NCBI RefSeq assembly: GCF_009870125.1
Contig: NC_046680.1
Location: 19,673,501 to 19,737,500 of the forward strand
Reading direction: 5' to 3'
From: Drosophila pseudoobscura
Taxonomy: Eukaryota > Arthropoda > Insecta > Diptera > Drosophilidae
DNA length: 64,000 nt
Below are positions 46,229-57,745 of the stretch, piece after piece. How positions within the stretch are numbered: position 1 is the first letter of the stretch; every line of letters starts with the position of its first letter. The notes below the pieces were generated by a model. It saw only the letters and a list, made by a program, of their open reading frames with translations. It did no database searches and was not told the origin of the DNA. A program made the translations under genes and the position numbers.

Positions 46229-48648
46229 GTAACAGCTAACAGGTAGAACGGAGAGTAGCAAAATTAAGAAAATTGAATGACGTGCCCGACGAGACAGTGG
46301 GACAGTCATTCAAAGTCGTCCGGGAGTCGGCGCAGTCAGCCATGTTGCTTTTGTTTTTGTGAGTGGTTCGGCGATAAGAGCCCGCTCGAGAGGAGAGTAG
46401 ACTTTGGCTGGTTTTGGAGAGCTCTTTAAGTTTTTGTTTTGTTTTGTGTTTTTTTTTTTCGGTTTTATTGCTGCAACAACAGCAGAATTTGTAACCTCAA
46501 AACTGCTGTGGTGCTATTTAGTGGCTTATTTTTCGGTTTAATGGTCGGCAAAGCAGCCGCCGTTGTTGTTGTTTTTGTGGTGGCGGTCGCTGTTGCCGAA
46601 ATGCGTGAGCAGCTGAAAACTGGTTTTCAGCCGAAAGAACAACAACAACAACAACAACAACAACAAGAGACAAGCCAAAGACTATGCGAATATGGAATAC
46701 CCACTACACGCATATTGAATACATTTTTTAATCCCTATTACGGCTGTAATATTTATTTGCATCGGATCGTACTCGTAGCCCGCAAAATGTGCTTATCCTG
46801 GGTATGAAAAAAAAACAGACAGCATTGCCATTTCGGCCTCGAAGCTTTCGTGAGAGAGAGAGAGAGCGAAGAGAGCAGTGCCTTCTGTGTTAGAAGCTCG
46901 CACAAATTTACAGCTGTTTCTTTTTATTCGATTACTCCCCCCCCACCGCCTACCGCATGTCGGGTCGCAGCTGCTGTTTCTGTCTTCTTTTTGCTCATGC
47001 CCACACAGACATGCACGATCGTGTCTCCCAGGCTTTAATCTATGCAAATATATAAAAATTCTGTTTGATTATTTATGAGTTTTTTTCTATTTCCATTCAC
47101 CGTAGAGGTTTTTTTCTGTATACCCTTTGCTGAGTGGAGGAAAAGATATTTTCGCCGTCCTCGAAAGGAAGCAGCATCAATCAATCAATTGATCATTCCG
47201 ATCAATTAAAATCGGATCACTATATGGCATGGAACACCTAGAACTGGAAGCGTATCTAAATCTTCGGCATCCGATGCTCAGTGCCTTCCTTTCTCGTTAT
47301 TTATTGTTTTGTCGTTTTTGCGTTTATTGAATTTGAATTTCTAATTATTTTCATTATTGCAAATATGTATATGTATTCCTCTTCTTCCCACTCGCTCTCC
47401 GCCTGTCTGTTCCTCTCTCCACTCGCTCTCCTTGTCTGCCTGCTAATTGTGTAGTTGCATTTCCAGGCCCCCTGTGACCCCTGCCCCCTTGATTGCCGCT
47501 GACAGTGTGCCGTGCCATGTGGGTGTTATAATTTATTACATTTCTGTTGGTTTTATATTATTTCTGCTTCGAGAACTGATAATGGCGGAACGTGCGATTT
47601 TGCTTATTATGGGAATGGAAATGGCGATAATTGTCTGGCTAATCTGATCTTCTGTAACGTTTCCAGGAACATGTTCTGTAAAACATCAGTTGAGGAAGTT
47701 GTCTAGCATTCGGCTGGAGAGATAAAACTGGCTGCAAACACACACAACCACATTTCGTGGAACTCTTAGCCAAACAAATTATCTGAATAAGAAGTTTCGA
47801 GACCATAAACGGGCTTCAATTACTCTCCAGCTCGAATCTACAAATCCCATCAAGTGATTTCCTTATCCGCCAACTATGCCAAGCCATTATGAAACTTTCC
47901 GAGATCTTCTAACCTGTTGGCCCACAATTTTCTTATGGAAATAGTATTTAAAGCAGCAAAGGCAATGCCATATGATTGTAAAATATGTACCCGCAATATT
48001 TGTATACGAGTCCCAGTCATTGGTGGGCTCTTGTTATCAGTTCGTCTGGGGAGTGTTTATGGAACCCTGTATCTTATCGATATGGCCTTCTTATGATCTG
48101 CACCCGCTGCAGTGCCGAAGTTGGGCACAGGTTTTGGCCTTATTGCCTTACATTTATCATCATGATTCCTGCATTTGCCGCAAACATTTCACCGGCCTGC
48201 CGCTCTTGGCCCGGCCCAAAGACGGGCCCAGCCGGTGTCCGTTGCTCTGACCCACTTTCGAAGTCAAACCACTCCCCTCTGGGCATTCAGCAGAGTCTCT
48301 GATTCCCAAGCACCAGCACCAGCACCCAGCACAAATTCAAACAAATGCATTTTGCGGCACTTGGCCAACTTTTTGTGTGTGTGTGTGTGTTTTGTGGCCG
48401 AAAGTGAATGCATGAGCATGTGCGTCTTGGGTCTCTGGTGGCGAAAAGAAAGCCGTTTCCTTGGCTCGCTTGGCTTTCACTCGCGTCACGTTTTTCCAGC
48501 CCAACCAAGCGGAGGAGCCATCCTCCTGCATCCACTCATCTGCCACGAAGCAACTTTATTGCTTCGCATGCCATTATCCAGATGCTGTAAATATTTTCAT
48601 AAACACACGAATTGCTTGCTCCCTCTCTGGGAGGAGAAATGTGTACTC

Positions 48649-48650
<2 letters not shown>
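46229..48650. other. Non-coding region, no gene recognised
   Basis: Besides the CAA tract it has a GA tract near 46852-46866 and pyrimidine-rich sequence near 47380-47440. No supported exon is seen. Confidence 0.35.
46638..46666 (+). repeat. CAA microsatellite
   Basis: Nine or so CAA repeats, in a frame without other coding features. Confidence 0.85.

Positions 48651-48651
<1 letters not shown>

Positions 48652-48694
<43 letters not shown>
48652..48694 (+). repeat. TG dinucleotide microsatellite
   Basis: An uninterrupted run of about 21 TG units. Confidence 0.95.
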
Positions 48695-48696
<2 letters not shown>

Positions 48697-51600
48697 CCCA
48701 CTCTTGCCACATGATAAATTCCGTTGTTAAGAGCCCAGTCCAGGGCACTGAGTTGGTGCGACTCTTTGTCTGGGTGTGGGCTCTATTTTTATACAATTTT
48801 CATTTCGATATCATAAATCGAAGATTAGATATCGAATGGATCAATGTGTGGAGTCGTGCGATGCACCGCTACATCATTGAGTAAAATGCAATAATCAATT
48901 TGTTTGTCGCTGGAAAAACACAAAGTCTCCAGCCCTGAGCCCCTCCATGCAGAAAGCTACATATTCCCATCGGGTTCCCATATTCATATATTTTAATTAT
49001 TTATTCCACTCTACCCTCAACTGCAACTGGTTTGCAACTTAATTCGATTCGAATCGGATTCATTTGCATTTGCATAATGATTACAATCTGTGGAATATGT
49101 ATATGTTTTAGAAAGAAATAAAAATCGAACAAAAAAAAAAAAACAGCTGCGAAATCCTTCAATAAATTTTCCACAATTTTTTTATGTTTTTATTATGTAT
49201 TTATAAGTCGTGTATTTTGCATAAATAAATTCAACAATTGCTCTCAAAGCATTTTAATTTTAAACGCGACTTTTACACATTTCTGCTGCTCGTTTGTTTG
49301 CTTTTCGCTGTTTACCTTTCTCTCTCTCTCTCTCTCTCTTCTGTTTACCTTTCGGCTTTTCGATAATCATTCAAAAAAAAACGCTGTAGTACTTATTGAA
49401 ACATTTACAATGCGAATCGAACATGCCAATCACGATTGAATTGTACGTACAGAAAAAGCCAATTCATTTTGGCTTTGCCAATAAAATATTTAATTGTATT
49501 ATTTTGTTTTGTGGCGAGAATGGGAGAAACATTAATAGAATAAAACGTAAAATGAAAAACGTTGGATTGGCAAACATTTACAATATTGAAAAGGGGGGAA
49601 AAAAGAAAAAGCTTCAATTGAAATTATTGATATATTGTGGGGGGAAAACCGGCCAGCCTTAAAACTGATGTATTCTAGGAACTATACGATGATTTAATCC
49701 TTATAACTCTGCCTAAAAATGGTCTGGTTTTATGTCAGATTCTTTTCTCGTGTTTTCTCTGGCATCTCTGTCATTTTCGTCAACGAATCTTTGCCTTGTA
49801 AAATTGTTAAATATTATAATTATTTCCCGAATGTGTATTCTCTTGGATTATTTTTGGGGAAGGCGAATCCTCAATTCCAGTCTCTTGAAAAACATTAAAT
49901 TAATTCTTGGAAGAGGCAGGCCGCATCTGGTCTCAAAGCTCCCTCTCTCTCTCTATCTCTATGTCTGTCTCTCTCTCCCGCAAGCCCACACTCATGGTTA
50001 TTCAATTGCTTCGCCGAAAGTCAACGCCGAAATGTCCCTCTTTTCGACCAAGATCCCCATCTGCAGACAAATGTTTCATTAATTGCAGCGGGGGAGCATA
50101 TGCACTGAGGAAAAAAAAAAACCAGAAAATAAAGTCAATCGAATTAAACAAACTTATTAATTTATCAGGGGACAAAAACCTCCAAACCCCGCTTCCCTGG
50201 TTTGATGGACCGCGATCTATCAAGAAAGTGCAGAAACGAATTGTATTGGGAAATACAAGCCAAACGATTTGTGTATTTTAATTATTTCAGTAATTTATCG
50301 TAACAATAACTCCAATAAAGCCTTATACACACATAGAACATATCCATTCCATAAAGTATTTTCGCTCAGTGCAGCCAAAAGCGTTCTCGGGCTGTGCTTA
50401 ATGGTCTTCCTTCTCGCTTTTGGTGCTCCTCCAGAGTTCGCCTACGTCTGCCTCTGTGCTGGCTCACAGGGTGGCTGGCTGTTGCTGCAGCGGACTTGTT
50501 GGAGCTATAAATATGCAATTGTGTACATATGTATGTATTAATGCTCGACATGTGCCTCGAAGGAGAGGGAGAAGGAGAAGGAGGAGAGCTGCCTCCCGCG
50601 CCATAGGCGCTACCACTGCGCCATTTTCCCCTTCTTTTGGCGGCCGGCATAAGCAAATCTTGTAACACAAAAGCTCTTTAAATATTTAACGGAAGCGCAA
50701 GTAAAGTGTGGCGGCTGAACGAGTGGAGGGGGGGATATTGGAGAAGGACCAAGTTTATTAGGCAAACTATTTGAGCCTGCAGCACGATGAGGGGGGAGTG
50801 CAACTAATTAAACAGCTGGCAGGATCCCCCTCACCTTTCCATGCAGCAGTGGCGCGCAGGCAACTTTTTAACACGCTTATCTCGGGGCATACACACAGTC
50901 CCCCTCTCTCTCTTTCCTTCTGTTTGTCCAACAAGTTTGTCCATAAACTTTTGCCAAACGGCCACGCCCCACACCCACACACATAGAATTTGAGCTTTTG
51001 TTGCACTTTTTACATTGTTGTGCTCCGCGAATGGCTGGAGCTGAAGCGGGGGCGAAGGATAGTTGGGTTTTTATGTTTTTATGCTAATTTCATGGATATT
51101 GCCAATGCCGTTGGGGAGGAGCACACACATAAATCAGCATACTCCTAAGCCACCAATACATAGTAGTCGTAGCTTGTTGAGAGGGCATTTATGTAACGGT
51201 GTGACACAGACTCTCGTTTGCTCTCAGCCTCCGCTCTCTCGGTAACTCTCTCTCTCTCTCCGATTCTTTTCTATTCGTTTCCTCAAGAGAATGCAATGAA
51301 GTGAAGTCCCGCACACAAAACAGTTCTTTTTTTCCGTCTTCTCCTTTGTGCTTCAGATCTTTTGTTTCGGTCGGCCGCACGTGAGCGAAGGCGAGCGCTG
51401 TTCCTGTGCTCCTTCGGTTGCTCGCTCCTCCCCTCCCTCCCGACTGCACTTGACGGTGAATGCACTTCGGGGAGCTTGCGGTGCCCGCTATTGTTGCTTT
51501 TGTACGAGGGAGAGAGTGCGAGAGAGAGATCGCCTGCTGAACTTCATGAGTTCTTTGACTTGCGAGCACTGCCCTGCTCTGATATGAATGGTTGGGAATG

Positions 51601-52769
51601 ACTGCATGACTGCATGACGGAATAAAGGAATGCCGAAATGCCGGGCGCGTGCTCTTTAAACAGGCGCATTCGAGGCGCATGTTTATGCATGCACATAGTT
51701 TGTGCATTCCTCTCTGCTCCGCCCCGTCGTGTTTATGTATGTACACCATCTCATCTCGCCGCAGTGACCTTCGGCTCTTGTTTGTGCAGTAATTCGCAAT
51801 ATGCAAAGCATTTAACGGAATTTTCGCGGCAATTCTTCGAGGCAATTGCTAAAAGGCGCAGAAACTGCGCCTCAATCAAGCGGAACTGTAACGGCATTTG
51901 CCGCCAGTCCCATAATTGCCTTCCAAAAGGAGAATGACTGGGCGGAGGGGGAGGAAATGGAGGATGGAGCGCGAGGTGTGAGGTGCGGCATTTCAATGCC
52001 TCGAGTGCAACGACAGTACTCAAAATAAAGTGCTTGCCTGACCCCCAGGCCTCACAGTCCCCCCCCAGCCCCACTTACAGTTTTTTACAAATCTGTTGAC
52101 CATTTTTCGAGGCGCAAATTCAAATTTGACTCGGGCAGAATTATGGCTGTCGCACATCAACAAATTTACATGACTAATCAGGCAGACAGGGCGGGGTGGT
52201 GGGGTGTTGAGGCATGGGTGGGGCCCATTTAGGGCGCGTGGCTGGCATATTCAATGAGTAACACGCATACGCATACACCGTTTGCGGTGCGGTGTAAAAC
52301 GTGGTTCCCTGTTGCCCGCATGGCCACAAAACGTCCATAGAAGTAATAGAAACAAAAGAGACAGAGACCCCGTAGAGTCATAAATGCAAACCCCCAATAC
52401 TATCTCCCCCAAAGGCTGTACAATCTGTGCAAATAAAGAGACGAAACATTGTGAAACTTTCATAGCTTTAAAAGCTGATGCCGTCCCACTCCCACTCCAA
52501 CAGCCTGCCCTTTGGTTCTCTGTCTCTGTCGCCTTGTCTGTTCCTCTCGCCTGCACTTGGACACGAATATTGATAAGGAATCTACCATAAAGGCCATAAA
52601 AGAATAAACCTTTAGCTTCCACTGGCCATGTACTTGCACTTGCTCTCGGAAGGGTTGAATGCACTTTGGACTGCACCCAAGATAATCGTGGGATCAGTGG
52701 GTGAACAGAGAGAGAGAGAGAGTACATCTTTCCACGAAATGCAAGGTATTAATGTGCGACAGAGCGAGT

Positions 52770-52771
<2 letters not shown>
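48695..52771. other. Non-coding region with simple repeats
   Basis: Contains CT tracts (49319-49340, 49937-49980, 51246-51260) and AT-rich stretches. No coding exon could be supported. Confidence 0.35.

Positions 52772-52809
<38 letters not shown>
52772..52809 (+). repeat. GA dinucleotide microsatellite
   Basis: About 19 GA units, with a shorter GA run at 52708-52722. Such runs are potential GAGA-factor sites. Confidence 0.92.
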
Positions 52810-52812
<3 letters not shown>

Positions 52813-55126
52813 TTTCTCTGTGAATGTGCAATTGAATAAAAAATAAATAAATACATTAAAATAGAGAAGAGCGACGGGGAGGGAAAAGTAAATTATGGAA
52901 ATTAATAAAGTTTCCTTTCTCTCCTTTTTTTTTTGCAAGTCCTTCTGCCTGTCGTGCTTCCACTTCGGGGCCAATGATCAACTCTCCTTTGATGACAGTT
53001 CGAGTGCTTAATTGAATAAATGTACATACAATATTGTACAAAATGCAGCTGTTATTATTTTTTGATGTGCGTGTTTTTTTATGTTGTTTTTTTTTTGTTT
53101 ATCGTGGGAGAGTGGCTGTCCCTGTCCCCGTCCCTGACTTTGAACTTGAATCTGGGAATAAATTAATATTTTTATGTGCACGATGTAGTACTGCGATGTG
53201 GTGTACTGCCTGCCCAAACATGGCCACAATGCTGTCGATTGTCTCTCATTTTTTTTTTTCGTGTGTAATTTAAATTTATTTACAAGCGAACGCTAATGAA
53301 GTCATCGAAGCGAATCGTCGAATTGCGTAAGGTCTAGACTCTAGACAAAGCCCGTTCCGTAGATTGTGAATTGGTGTACAGTCTGGTGTGGAGCTGGGGA
53401 GAAGGAGAAGGCCATCAAACAGCATAGCAAACACGAACATAAAACTTTTCAACTTTACAGCTGAGTCATCCATCCATCCCCAGCCAAATAGAAAGATCGA
53501 AAATCGAAAATTGATTCGAATGCCTTGCCATTGGTGCCATTTGCAGATACAGATACAGATACAGATACACCGACCTCTGGCCAAAATCGTTATTTTATGT
53601 ATTGTCACCCTGATAGTCTCCAACTTTACATAATTCAACCGATTCTGAATCTTAGATTCGCACTCAGCGATCCATGAACCATATCTTCCAAGCAAATCAG
53701 GCGTTTGGGTTGTCAGAGTGAGTCAGATACATGTGTTTGTTTCTGTGCAATGAGGTTAGTGGAACATCACATCTGAATCTGCTGTTAATGAACTGGTCGT
53801 ATGAGCTTTGGCCCCTCTACAATCCATATAATTTGATATATCTTTGAATTGGAATCATCTGTCGATAAAGTTTGTATCTTTCCAACCATTATAGCCACAT
53901 TTCTGAGCTTTTGAGCAACTGGGATCACTAAATATAGTATTATTAATGAAAATTAAAAGGCGACTAGGGCTGAATTAGGTTTAGGGTCATCTATTAAGCG
54001 TCCATGCATACGCGTATATATGTATGTATGTATAATATACATATAATATACATTGTATATCGATTACAGTTCTTTTATTATAATTTTTTCATACTCGTTT
54101 TTTAAATCGCTGAATCCGAATAAAAACATTTTCTTTTTGCTAATTATTCGAATTTTTTTTTAAATTTTTTGTATTGAATTTCTACATCATTTATTTTTGT
54201 TTATTTGTTCTTAGTTTTTTATTATTATTATTAATTTATGTATTTTTTTTTAAATTTTTTCTGCTGGTTTTTTTTTGTAGCTTCTTTTATTGTGGTTCTC
54301 AATTTCTTTAAAGTACATTGTTTTTTATTGTAACTAATTATATAATTTGCTTTTCTTTTTGCGTTTTAATTCGAGTTTTTTTTTACAGTAAATAAAACAA
54401 TAATAATGCACAAAAACACGACACGACAAGCAACATCATCGTATAACAGATAAAAACAGTCTGGTGTAGTTTTTCCTTGTTTTTTATTGGTTTTTGCTGT
54501 GTTCTGGTTTCATTTATCTTGAACGATAATGATCCGCCGTCTGATTTACAACTCTGGCTGTTGTGGACACACTTCAATTGCAGTCGTTTATCTGAACAGG
54601 CAATCAATCGAAATTGATAGCCTGCAAAGCAAATAAGTTTATCAAGCTCGCTGGCTCTCGCTCTCTCTCTCTTCCTCTCTCCGCTCTTCCAATTGGCGGG
54701 TGTTTCTTTCTTCACGAAACTCTCCAGATGGACGATCGAAGAGAACTCTGATTCATGCTCTGATTAGAGTCGATTATGGGTTCTGGTCTTTGTCAGAGTC
54801 ATTCCATGAATCATCCATCCACACACACTGCGGCTGTGTGGCTATGTGGCTCTTGTGGCTTCTTTTTGTTGTTTAATCGTGCTCCAACAGCGCAAAACCC
54901 CCACCATATACCATATAGCCATAATAGCCATATCAATTATGCAACTCATCGCACAATTATTAATTCAATGCCCAACTGCATTCGCATGCAGCCCCACTAG
55001 ACAATAACTCAATTAGGAGCAGAAAAAAAATTATATTTTAAAAATTAAAAAAGTGCATCCAAATGAATTGCGATTGAGCGTCCATTGGGGGGCGTCAAGT
55101 GTGCAATAATTGATTCCAAATCAAAG
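52810..55126. other. Non-coding AT-rich region
   Basis: T-rich sequence dominates 54060-54400. A GATACA run lies at about 53547-53569, and TATG/ATAC alternation at 54020-54060. No gene seen. Confidence 0.35.
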
Positions 55127-55500
55127 CTCTGTCGCTGGTTCTGTCGCTGGCTCTGTCGCTGGCTCTGTCGCTGGCTCTGTCGCTGGCTCTGTCGCTGGCT
55201 CTGTCGCTGGCTCTGTCGCTGGCTCTGCCGCTGGCTCTTCCGCTGGCTCTGTCGCTGGCTCTGTCGCTGGCTCTGTCGCTGGCTCTGTCGCTGGCTCTGT
55301 CGCTGGCTCTGTCGCTGGCTCTGTCGCTGGCTCTGTCGCTGGCTCTGTCGCTGGCTCTGTCGCTGGCTCTGTCGCTGGCTCTGTCGCTGGCTCTGTCGCT
55401 GGCTCTGTCGCTGGCTCTGTCGCTGGCTCTGCCGCTGGCTCTTCCGCTGGCTCTGTCGCTGGCTCTGTCGATGGCTCTGTCGCTGGCTCTGCCGCTGTCG
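55127..55500 (+). repeat. 12-bp minisatellite (CTCTGTCGCTGG), about 31 copies
   Basis: The unit CTCTGTCGCTGG repeats head to tail with few substitutions. Because 12 is divisible by three, every frame that avoids stops stays open, giving artefactual ORFs on both strands (for example QSQR or EPAT repeats). A variant pair (CTCTGCCGCTGG then CTCTTCCGCTGG) occurs twice, at 55223 and 55427, exactly 204 bp or 17 units apart. Confidence 0.95.
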
Positions 55501-57179
55501 TTGGGCTCCTCTTTTCAAAGTGCAATATCCAATATCTAATATACGAGTCTGTTCCAGTGTGGCCCTGGCCATTGACTGTGTCTAAAATCATTAGCAAATC
55601 TCAAATATTAATCGGGTTAAGGCTAGAGGGGCGGCCTGGAGCCTCGAAATGACTGCCCGTTCTTTCTTCACAGTTTTCCCTGTTTTTGGGGGCTGTGTAC
55701 TGAATATTTACCCGAATGTACGCTGAATATTCGCTTCTGGCATAATCAAAAGCCAAACAAAGTCTTTCCGCTTTGGCCCGAAGCCAGAAATAAAATTCGT
55801 AAACATTTCCCCATTGATGAGGATGATGATGCGGGGGGCGGGGGGCGGGGGCACCCTCTAAAAGTCACAGACTCAAAATAAACGCAATTCGGTGAATAAT
55901 TTATGCGAATTATAAACATATCAAATTTTTGTGCAATTTTGGAAGACAGCAAAAGCTGAATAAAGAGGGTCTTGGAGGGGGTCCAAAATTATGAATTCCC
56001 TTTAAGGGAAGAGAATGCTCGGGAGAGCATAACAAATTGTTGTACGTAAAATCATTGATGCAATTTTTTGCACATTTCCTGATATTCTTATTTACTTAAC
56101 ACTGAAAGCAGTACGGCCATTGTTCAACACCGATTGAGTGCTCGAAAATGCCTAATGGAAACATCAATCCCATTCCGATTCCGATGGCAAATAAAGGTGT
56201 AAAAAATTATTTACTCTGGCGGGGCCGGGGGTGGGGGGGGGGGGGGAAATGTGGAAATTGATGCTTCGTTTGGCTTTTCTGTTTGTTATTCAGGCATTAT
56301 TTTCCCTTTTTCTTGCGTTATTTTCCATTTGCATGCAACAATATGCAGGAAGCAGTTTATATATTGAAAATATTTGACTTCTGAACTGAAAATTACTGAA
56401 AATACAGCCATTTATTTTCATCTGAATGGAGACAGCTCGCACTCGCTAGGCACTTATCCCCCCAAAACGGGCACTGGACGGCCCCGGACCCGTCGTCAGT
56501 ATCAATTTGTGCCTGCTGCGGGTTGCACAATTCTGAGGGGGGCGGGGCGGGGCAACATCAATCAGAAATCAGATATGGTTCTGCTGGGATGAGTGGTCAA
56601 CTGCACTCCCGGGTGCTGGTCAGAGTTCGAGTGACATCCTCAACAGGAGTGTCCTTGAACTTTGATTTCGAATTGGAAATCCTTCACTCTAATTCAGTTA
56701 AATTTTCAGCAACAATTTGTGTGCCAGGTTGCATGGAAAACTGTGGAAACTAATCAGAAATATTTCCATGTCAAATAATTCGAATGGAATGTTTGAAATT
56801 GATTTGCTGCGGGCTCTCGCGTGTGGCCTTTCCGCCGAACAATGCATCCATTGTCTACCTAATTTAGATGCAAACAATAGAAAATTCAGTTACAGATGCA
56901 TTCATATTTGAGCTAATAATGGTGTGTGAGTGTGCGAATGGATTGGATGTATGTATGCAGAAAGTTGGGGGAAAGCCCAGCCCCATTTAATAATCGAAAA
57001 TGCTTCAATTTTTTACCGATAATCTGTTTGCTTAACTCCAAAAATAGCCGAAAAAAACAAACATTGACCCTAACAGATCCGCGGATACACAGACGTACAG
57101 AGTGGCTCTAGAAGAACAGTGCGTTTCAGTACTGTAAGGCACTCCACTACAACTACAAAGAATGAAGAGAGAATACAAA
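55501..57179. other. Non-coding region with G-rich runs
   Basis: Two strongly G-rich runs lie at 55832-55851 and 56220-56246. No coding exon was supported. Confidence 0.35.
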
Positions 57180-57745
57180 TAAATACAAAAATATTTTAAT
57201 AAAAAATAAAATAAATAAATAAAAATAAATAATTAAAAATAAATAAATAAAATTTAAACAAAACTAATTAAATAAAAATAAATAAATAAAATAATATACA
57301 AAACCAATTAAATAAAAAAAAAATAAATAAATAAAAATATACACAGAACTAATTAAATAAAAATAAATACAAAAATAAATCAATTTAAATATATGCAAAT
57401 AATTTAAACAAAATGTATAAATAAAAATATATACAGAACTAGTTAAATAAAAAATAAATAAATATAAATATATACAGAACTAATTAAATGAAAATAAATA
57501 CAAAAATAAATGAATTAAAATATATGTATATAAAACTAATTAAATACAAATAAATAAATAAAAATATACACAAAACTAATTAAATAAAAAAAGTAATACA
57601 TTTTTAAATAGAAATGAATAAAAAAAAATAAGTAAATGAGAATAAATAAATGAGGATAAGAAATAAATATATAAAAATAATTAAATGAGAATAAATAAAT
57701 GAGGATAAGAAATAGATAAATAAGAATTAATAAAGAAGGTAAAAC
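57180..57745 (+). repeat. AT-rich repeat with a degenerate 40-45-bp unit
   Basis: AAATAAATA-type sequence with a recurring core AACTAATTAAAT or variants, at about 57263, 57302, 57347, 57437, 57478, 57534 and 57574. The steps are mostly 39-45 bp, with one double step of 90. The core is usually preceded by ATATACACAG or ATATACAAA. The end (57660-57740) shifts to AATGAGAATAAAT words. Confidence 0.8.

Noticed and set aside
46439-46807. 122-codon frame with a glutamine run
   Set aside because: The glutamines are a CAA microsatellite; the rest has no ATG-context, splice or domain support.
55127-55500. Regular repeats that might suggest a CRISPR array
   Set aside because: The units are contiguous with no unique spacers, and the genome is eukaryotic.
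55045-55652. Long open frames on both strands (QSQR, EPAT, AGSV, CRWL repeats)
   Set aside because: They arise because a 12-bp repeat without stops keeps each frame open. There is no non-repeat protein context.
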